Part shown: positions 60,042-64,000 of the stretch, in pieces
Layout of the letters: every line of letters starts with the position of its first letter
Position numbering within the stretch: position 1 is the stretch's first letter
DNA from: Ciona savignyi
Lineage: Eukaryota > Chordata > Ascidiacea > Phlebobranchia > Cionidae
Direction of reading: 5' to 3'
Assembly (NCBI GenBank): GCA_000149265.1
Contig: CH003059.1
Location: 62,001 to 126,000 of the forward strand
DNA: 64,000 bases
Position numbers and translations under genes: made by a program
Notes under the pieces: model-generated
The model's database searches: none
What the model saw: only the letters and a program-made list of their open reading frames with translations
Told to the model about the DNA's origin: nothing

Positions 60042-60812
60042 TTAAAAATCAGAACTCTCGTTTACAAAAGGCGTAATATATTCGGAGTGACGAATGCCTG
60101 TCGAGTATTGCGGTGCTCTTGGCTTGTTGATGGTTACTCCTTCAGGGTGGTGCGCCCCTGGACCTGGCTTCGTCGTCTTATCACCGGGCATGTATCGTCT
60201 TGCCAGCATAGAGTAGCAGGGGGCGCGCTTTCGGTAAATGTTTGGGTCAACTATACTGTAGCGAGCTGAACCGGGTGTTTTTGCAAGATCCTCATCGAAG
60301 CTACCGGTAAGCGAACGACCTGTCATTGAATAACTTGCGCTTGAAAATTTGTTGATTACTTTACTTCCTAGCAAAGTCGGCAGTCCGTAGTTGTTCGGAG
60401 AAGGATACGAGTCGCACTGTCGGTAGCGAGTACGCGACCCCATTGAATATTTAGGGGCGTGTATTTCTCCTTGTGGGTGTACTTTCTCGTTTTGGTATTT
60501 TCCTGGACCTGGTGTCTTAAAGACATTTGGGTCACGAGGTCGGCCCAGAATAGAGTAATGCGGCGTACCATCTTTTCCGAGCCTGGTATAGCGCGGTTCG
60601 ATATAATAGACTGGACCTGGGCTACATTTGGATTTACTTATGAAAGAATTTCCGAGCCTTTTTCCAAAAGAATATGCAGGCTTCATATGTTGGGTGAAAT
60701 CGTGGCCTTTGTATCCGCATGTTGAAGGTAACTTGTATCTACCAGATCCTGGTCCTCTTAGTTTGGCAGCAATCACAGGAGACAGGTTTTTATCAACGTC
60801 AGCATTGGCCAT
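60042..60812 (-). CDS. ODF3/CIMAP-like STPGR (SHIPPO) repeat protein
   Basis: Family of sperm-tail and ciliary proteins with Pro-Gly-rich repeats; several bind inside axonemal microtubules or the outer dense fibres. One coding exon of 256 residues starting MANADVDKNLSP (60812). The repeats read GPGSGRYK, SPGPVYYI, TPGPGKYQ, YPSPNNYG, TPGSARYS and KPGPGAHH, each spaced 30-45 residues, alternating with YS(M/I)-type strands (PHYSILGR, PKYSMGSR, ASYSMTGR, PCYSMLAR, PQYSTGIR). Length is close to human ODF3/CIMAP1A (254). The frame is open upstream of 60812, but CTTCGCAG lies directly before the ATG, consistent with a 5'UTR splice or a spliced-leader acceptor, which ascidians use. Which ODF3 paralogue it matches cannot be told by eye. 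Confidence 0.93.
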   Translation of the reverse strand: MANADVDKNLSPVIAAKLRGPGSGRYKLPSTCGYKGHDFTQHMKPAYSFGKRLGNSFISKSKCSPGPVYYIEPRYTRLGKDGTPHYSILGRPRDPNVFKTPGPGKYQNEKVHPQGEIHAPKYSMGSRTRYRQCDSYPSPNNYGLPTLLGSKVINKFSSASYSMTGRSLTGSFDEDLAKTPGSARYSIVDPNIYRKRAPCYSMLARRYMPGDKTTKPGPGAHHPEGVTINKPRAPQYSTGIRHSEYITPFVNESSDF

Positions 60813-61576
60813 CCTGCGAAGTTTTGAAAATAGGCTACAGAAACAAAATATTTGTACCAACCCAGAATAATAGTTTCTGAATTGAACTGAATTTTATTAA
60901 GGAAACTTGAATTGTTCTTTGTTACTAAACAAAGCAATTGTTATGAACAAATGACAATAGAAAGTTATGTTACCATATAAACTGCTTGCATCATTACAAG
61001 ATTGTGGATTAAACCAATATATTTTCCACTTATACCACATAACATGCTACAATAATTATTTAAAGCACAACTAGAATTATTTACGTCCACAGTTTTTAGA
61101 TCATGGTATAACTTGTTTTGTTTTTCAAATTAGGGAAAAAATATTCGAACCAGTTCCGAGATATCGGCGATCAAACGATGTGACTGAAAATGTAAAAAAA
61201 AACTTTCTTTTTTATTTTAAGTATTCTTAAAAAGGTCATTTTCCCTGTGTTATATTGTAAAATAATGGGTAATAACTTTTAACTTGTTTGAAATACCTTT
61301 TCACCGAAGAACTGGCGATATGAAAACGTGCAGGTTTTGGGGTTTCCAAAAATTTCGCTGTAGACCTAAGATTGCATTTAAATTTGTTAAATTCTGATTC
61401 TGAGCTGGAAATATGACGTGGATTTTGGTTTTCGCTTTTCTTACAGTAATTTGTTTCACATCTAATGGGTATTGGTTAATGATTTATACGTTATCATGTT
61501 AATTAACATTTGTTAAAGTTCATTTTTTTAAACTTTTTTCCGTGATTTTACATATATAAGGCGTTAAAGCAATAAG
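60813..61576. other. Upstream flank of the ODF3-like gene
   Basis: AT-rich DNA without recognised repeat or exon; presumed to hold the promoter and perhaps a 5' non-coding exon. Confidence 0.5.
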
Positions 61577-61864
61577 AGAAGATATTCATGTTTATCCCCG
61601 TGAATGGGAAAACCAAGGGGGTTAACACACGGGCAATCGTCAGATCACCTCGCGCCCACCGTCGGGTTACCGGCGCTATTGCAGTGTGTTGTGTATGATT
61701 CACACTTTCCTTCAATTTGGTAGAACCACATTAATCTGCTGGGTTCAGGCAATGTCCGTAAAGTGCCTTGCCCATGGACACAACCGACTAGCTAGCGACC
61801 AGTTTCGCACCTGCAACCTTTCGATTGAAAGGCGCCATACTTAACCGCTAGACCAACTGGCCGG
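61577..61864 (-). repeat. SINE-1 copy, full length
   Basis: Complete, from GATATTCATGTTTATCCCCG to the head CGCTAGACCAACTGGCCGG; about 40 bp before the SINE-derived satellite. Confidence 0.88.
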
Positions 61865-61904
61865 TATATATTATCACTTTATGTTCACCACCATTAATAC
61901 AGTA

Positions 61905-62745
61905 TGTGGATGGTTATAGTTCATTTATATCATCGTGAATGGGAAGCCAGGCTTTATCCACGGGTATCGTAAGACACCTCATGCCCACAGTCGAGTTGCT
62001 GGAGCTATTACAGTGTGTGGTTGGTTGGTTCATTTATATCCTCGTTTGTGGGAAGCCAGGCTTTATCCTCGGATATCGTAAGACACCTCATGTCCACAGT
62101 CGAGTTGCTGGAGCTATTACAGTGTGTGGATGGTTGGTTCATTTATATCCTCGTGGGTGGAAAGCCATGCTTTATCCACGGGTATCGTAAGACACCTCAT
62201 GTCCACAGTCGAGTTGCTGGAGCTATTACAGTGTGTGGATGGTTGGTTCATTTATATCCGCGTGGGTGGGAAGCCAGGCTTTATCCACGGATAGCGTAAG
62301 ACACCTCATGTCCACAGTCGAGTTGCTGGAGCTATTACAGTGTGTGGACGGTTGGTTCATTTATATCCTCGTGGGTGGGAAGCCAGGCTTTATCCACGGA
62401 TATCGTAAGACACCTCATGTCCACAGTCGAGTTGCTGGAGCTATTACAGTATGTGGATGGTTGGTTCATTTATATCCTCGTGGGTGGGAAGCCAGGCTTT
62501 ATCCTCGGATATCGTAAGACACCTCATGTCCACAGTCGAGTTGCTGGAGCTATTACAGTGTGTGGATGGTTGGTTCATTTATATCCTCGTGGGTGGGAAG
62601 CCAGACTTATCCACGGGTATCGTAAAACACCTCATGCCCACAGTTGAGTTGCTGGAGCTATTACAGTGTGTGGATGGTTGGTTCATTTATATCCGCGTGG
62701 GTGGGAAGCCAGGCTTTATCCATGGGTATCGTAAGGCACCCCATA
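61905..62745 (-). repeat. Satellite of 109-bp units derived from the SINE-1 3' half, about 8 copies
   Basis: Units start near 61901, 62008, 62117, 62226, 62335, 62444, 62553 and 62661 (landmark GTGTGGATGGTTGGTTC). Each unit carries TCATTTATATCC(T/G)CGTGGGTGGG, CACCTCATG(T/C)CCACAGTCG and TTGCTGGAGCTATTACAGTG, which line up in order with SINE-1 TTCATGTTTATCCCCGTGAATG, CACCTCGCGCCCACCGTCG and TTACCGGAGCTATTGCAGTG. The first unit (CGTGAATGGGAAG) is nearest to the SINE. The long overlapping open frames in it arise because 109 is not divisible by 3. Confidence 0.92.
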
Positions 62746-63042
62746 GGATATGATAGGATATTCATGTTTATCCCCGTGAATGGGAAAACCAAGGGGGTTA
62801 ACACACGGGAAATCGTCAGATCACCTTGCGCTCATCGGCGGGTTACTGGAGCTATTGCAGTGTGTTGTATATAATAGACACGTTCCTTTAATTTGGTAGA
62901 ACCACATTAATCCGTTGGGTTGAGGCAATGTCCGTAAAGTGCCTTGCCCAAGGACATAACCGACTAGCTAGCGACCAGTTCCGCACCTGCAACCTTTCGA
63001 TTGAAAGGCGACGCACTAAACCGCTAGGCTAACCGGCCGGAC
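62746..63042 (-). repeat. SINE-1 copy, full length, directly after the satellite
   Basis: Starts TAGGATATGATAGGATATTC immediately after the last satellite unit and ends with the head AACCGCTAGGCTAACCGGCC. Confidence 0.88.
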
Positions 63043-63124
63043 AACTGAGTCTGCTTTTAAAGTAGAATCGGTGTATGGAACGATCGCGTTAACCAAGGAC
63101 TATACAAAAGATTTTGTTTTTACC

Positions 63125-63217
63125 GTGCTAAGCTTCGAAACCATGATTTGGTCGTCCCTAAAACCGTTTTTTGTTATAGTTGGTATATGTATCGGTTACG
63201 TCATCCACACGACCGTA
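63125..63217 (-). repeat. SINE-2 copy
   Basis: AAGCTTCGAAACCATGATTTGG and GTATATGTATCGGTTACG with ACACGACCGTACC at the end. Confidence 0.75.
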
Positions 63218-63339
63218 CCACCCCTGCGAATTACCTCACGTCATGGTCTTTCAATGTTCAATTAAAACTTTCATCAGCAAAAAAATTGTAACAAAAAAAA
63301 GTTTGTATCGTTTAGATTTCTTAAAATATTGCGTTTTTT

Positions 63340-63690
63340 TGCGGTACATGCAAAATGTACAGGAGCCGCATGGAGCCGCATGGAGCCGTCTGGAGCCGCA
63401 TGGAGCCGTCTGGAGCCGCATGGAGCCGCATGGAGCCGCATGGAGCCATGTATAAATCCGTCTTGAATATGCAAAATGTACAGGAGCCGCCCGGAGCCAT
63501 GTAGGCTATAGAGCCACTTGGAGTATGCAAATCTACTGGAGTAATTACCCAACCCCCCATATAATCTCCACAGCCCCACATATCGGTAATTAATGTTTAT
63601 TTATGTTAAAGCTTTTATAGGAACCTCCTGGAGCCATGTGACGAAGCACCTGGACTATGCAAAATGTACAGGAGCCGCCCGGAGCTATGT
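63340..63690. repeat. GGAGCCGCAT 10-bp minisatellite within a larger repeat
   Basis: Eight 10-bp units GGAGCCG(CA/TC)T at 63363-63442, and three dispersed GCAAAATGTACAGGAGCCGC blocks (about 63350, 63470, 63658) each followed by GGAGC.ATGTA. The frames on both strands are low-complexity. Confidence 0.85.
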
Positions 63691-64000
63691 ATAGATCTTG
63701 GTGTGGAGAAGTCTAATTGCAAAGAAATAAAACGTCTAACGACTGCATTGGTAGCCAGCGAAGATGAAGTAGAGTTTAGCGCAAATGAAAATAAATTAAA
63801 AGAATTTTGTCAAAAAAATTGCCTAATAGCTTTGCTCTATCTAAAAGTGGAGAGAATAAAGAAACATGTTTGGGAACCTAGCAAACAAATCGGGTTTGTT
63901 TGGTCAAACAATAATGATATCGTTCAGAGTCAGCACAATGATATTAAAAAAGCTTTGGTAAAAATTGGACCATATGTTCTATGTGGTACATATGCAACGT
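63664..64000 (+). CDS. Unidentified open frame running off the right edge (possible exon)
   Basis: The frame stays open for 112 codons to the window end. From about 63694 on it looks like real protein rather than repeat: CIDLGVEKSNCKEIKRLTTA, KLKEFCQKNCLIALLYLKVE, VWEPSKQIGFVWSNNND, IKKALVKIGPYVLCGTYAT. The first dozen codons from the ATG at 63664 are minisatellite text, so the true exon probably starts later, for instance after the AG at 63693-63694. I do not recognise the family, and chance openness or a transposon origin cannot be excluded. Confidence 0.4.
   Translation, partial: MYRSRPELCIDLGVEKSNCKEIKRLTTALVASEDEVEFSANENKLKEFCQKNCLIALLYLKVERIKKHVWEPSKQIGFVWSNNNDIVQSQHNDIKKALVKIGPYVLCGTYAT

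Noticed and set aside
61939-62753. Overlapping frames of about 80-100 codons with repeated WFIYILVGGKPGF text.
   Set aside because: Produced by the 109-bp satellite, whose unit length shifts frame each time; no independent coding evidence.
63274-63581. Minus-strand frames with SMRLHAAPCGS repeats resembling a low-complexity secreted protein.
   Set aside because: They come from the GGAGCCGCAT minisatellite; no signal peptide, splice sites or homologue recognised.

Overview
The window looks like nuclear DNA of an ascidian (tunicate), most likely a Ciona species. It is AT-rich, its genes are split into many small exons with GT-AG introns (one only 58 bp), and it is packed with short tRNA-derived SINEs, MITEs and small satellites. 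I read nine protein-coding genes and assembled exon models by hand from splice sites, reading phase and remembered family sequences. No alignment or database search was run. There is one 100-N assembly gap (14515-14614).

Layout, left to right. (1) 1-2196, minus: 5' three quarters of a cornichon cargo receptor (CNIH1 type), cut by the window edge. (2) 4439-11204, minus, and 15086-24649, plus: two organic anion transporters (SLCO/OATP) lying head to head, each with 12 exons and the same intron phases; the gap lies between them. (3) 25047-28125, minus: C1D, the exosome/rRNA-processing cofactor, convergent with the second transporter. (4) 30268-32656, minus: a secreted protein joining an H-type lectin domain to a pentraxin domain, the most unusual gene here. 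(5) 32.8-38.2 kb: a gene-poor block with nested DNA transposons and a roughly 335-bp satellite. (6) 38711-42463, plus: RNF215, a PA-TM-RING ubiquitin ligase, convergent (213 bp between stops) with (7) 42677-48188, minus: CCDC42, a sperm/axoneme coiled-coil protein. (8) 49936-54243, plus: FUT8, core alpha-1,6-fucosyltransferase. (9) 56617-58170, plus: mitochondrial-type cysteinyl-tRNA synthetase in one exon. (10) 60042-60812, minus: an ODF3/CIMAP-type STPGR-repeat protein. (11) 61.5-63.5 kb: SINEs, a 109-bp satellite derived from the SINE, and a 10-bp minisatellite. An unidentified open frame runs off the right edge.

The genes do not form one pathway. Four act in or pass through the secretory route or cell surface (CNIH, two SLCOs, RNF215), FUT8 modifies N-glycans in the Golgi, the lectin is secreted, and CCDC42 and the ODF3-like protein are ciliary or sperm proteins. 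The neighbourhood looks like ordinary animal gene order rather than a functional cluster.

Much of the remaining DNA belongs to a few repeat families: SINE-1 (about 290 bp, tRNA-like head, tail of TATCC pentamers, some 26 copies or fragments); SINE-2 (about 110 bp, tRNA-like with A and B boxes, A-rich tail, some 14 copies); a GGCCGC-containing dispersed repeat; hAT-like and piggyBac-like non-autonomous elements with clear target-site duplications; and two satellites. No LTR element, virus-like element, CRISPR array or convincing functional tRNA, rRNA or snRNA gene was seen.
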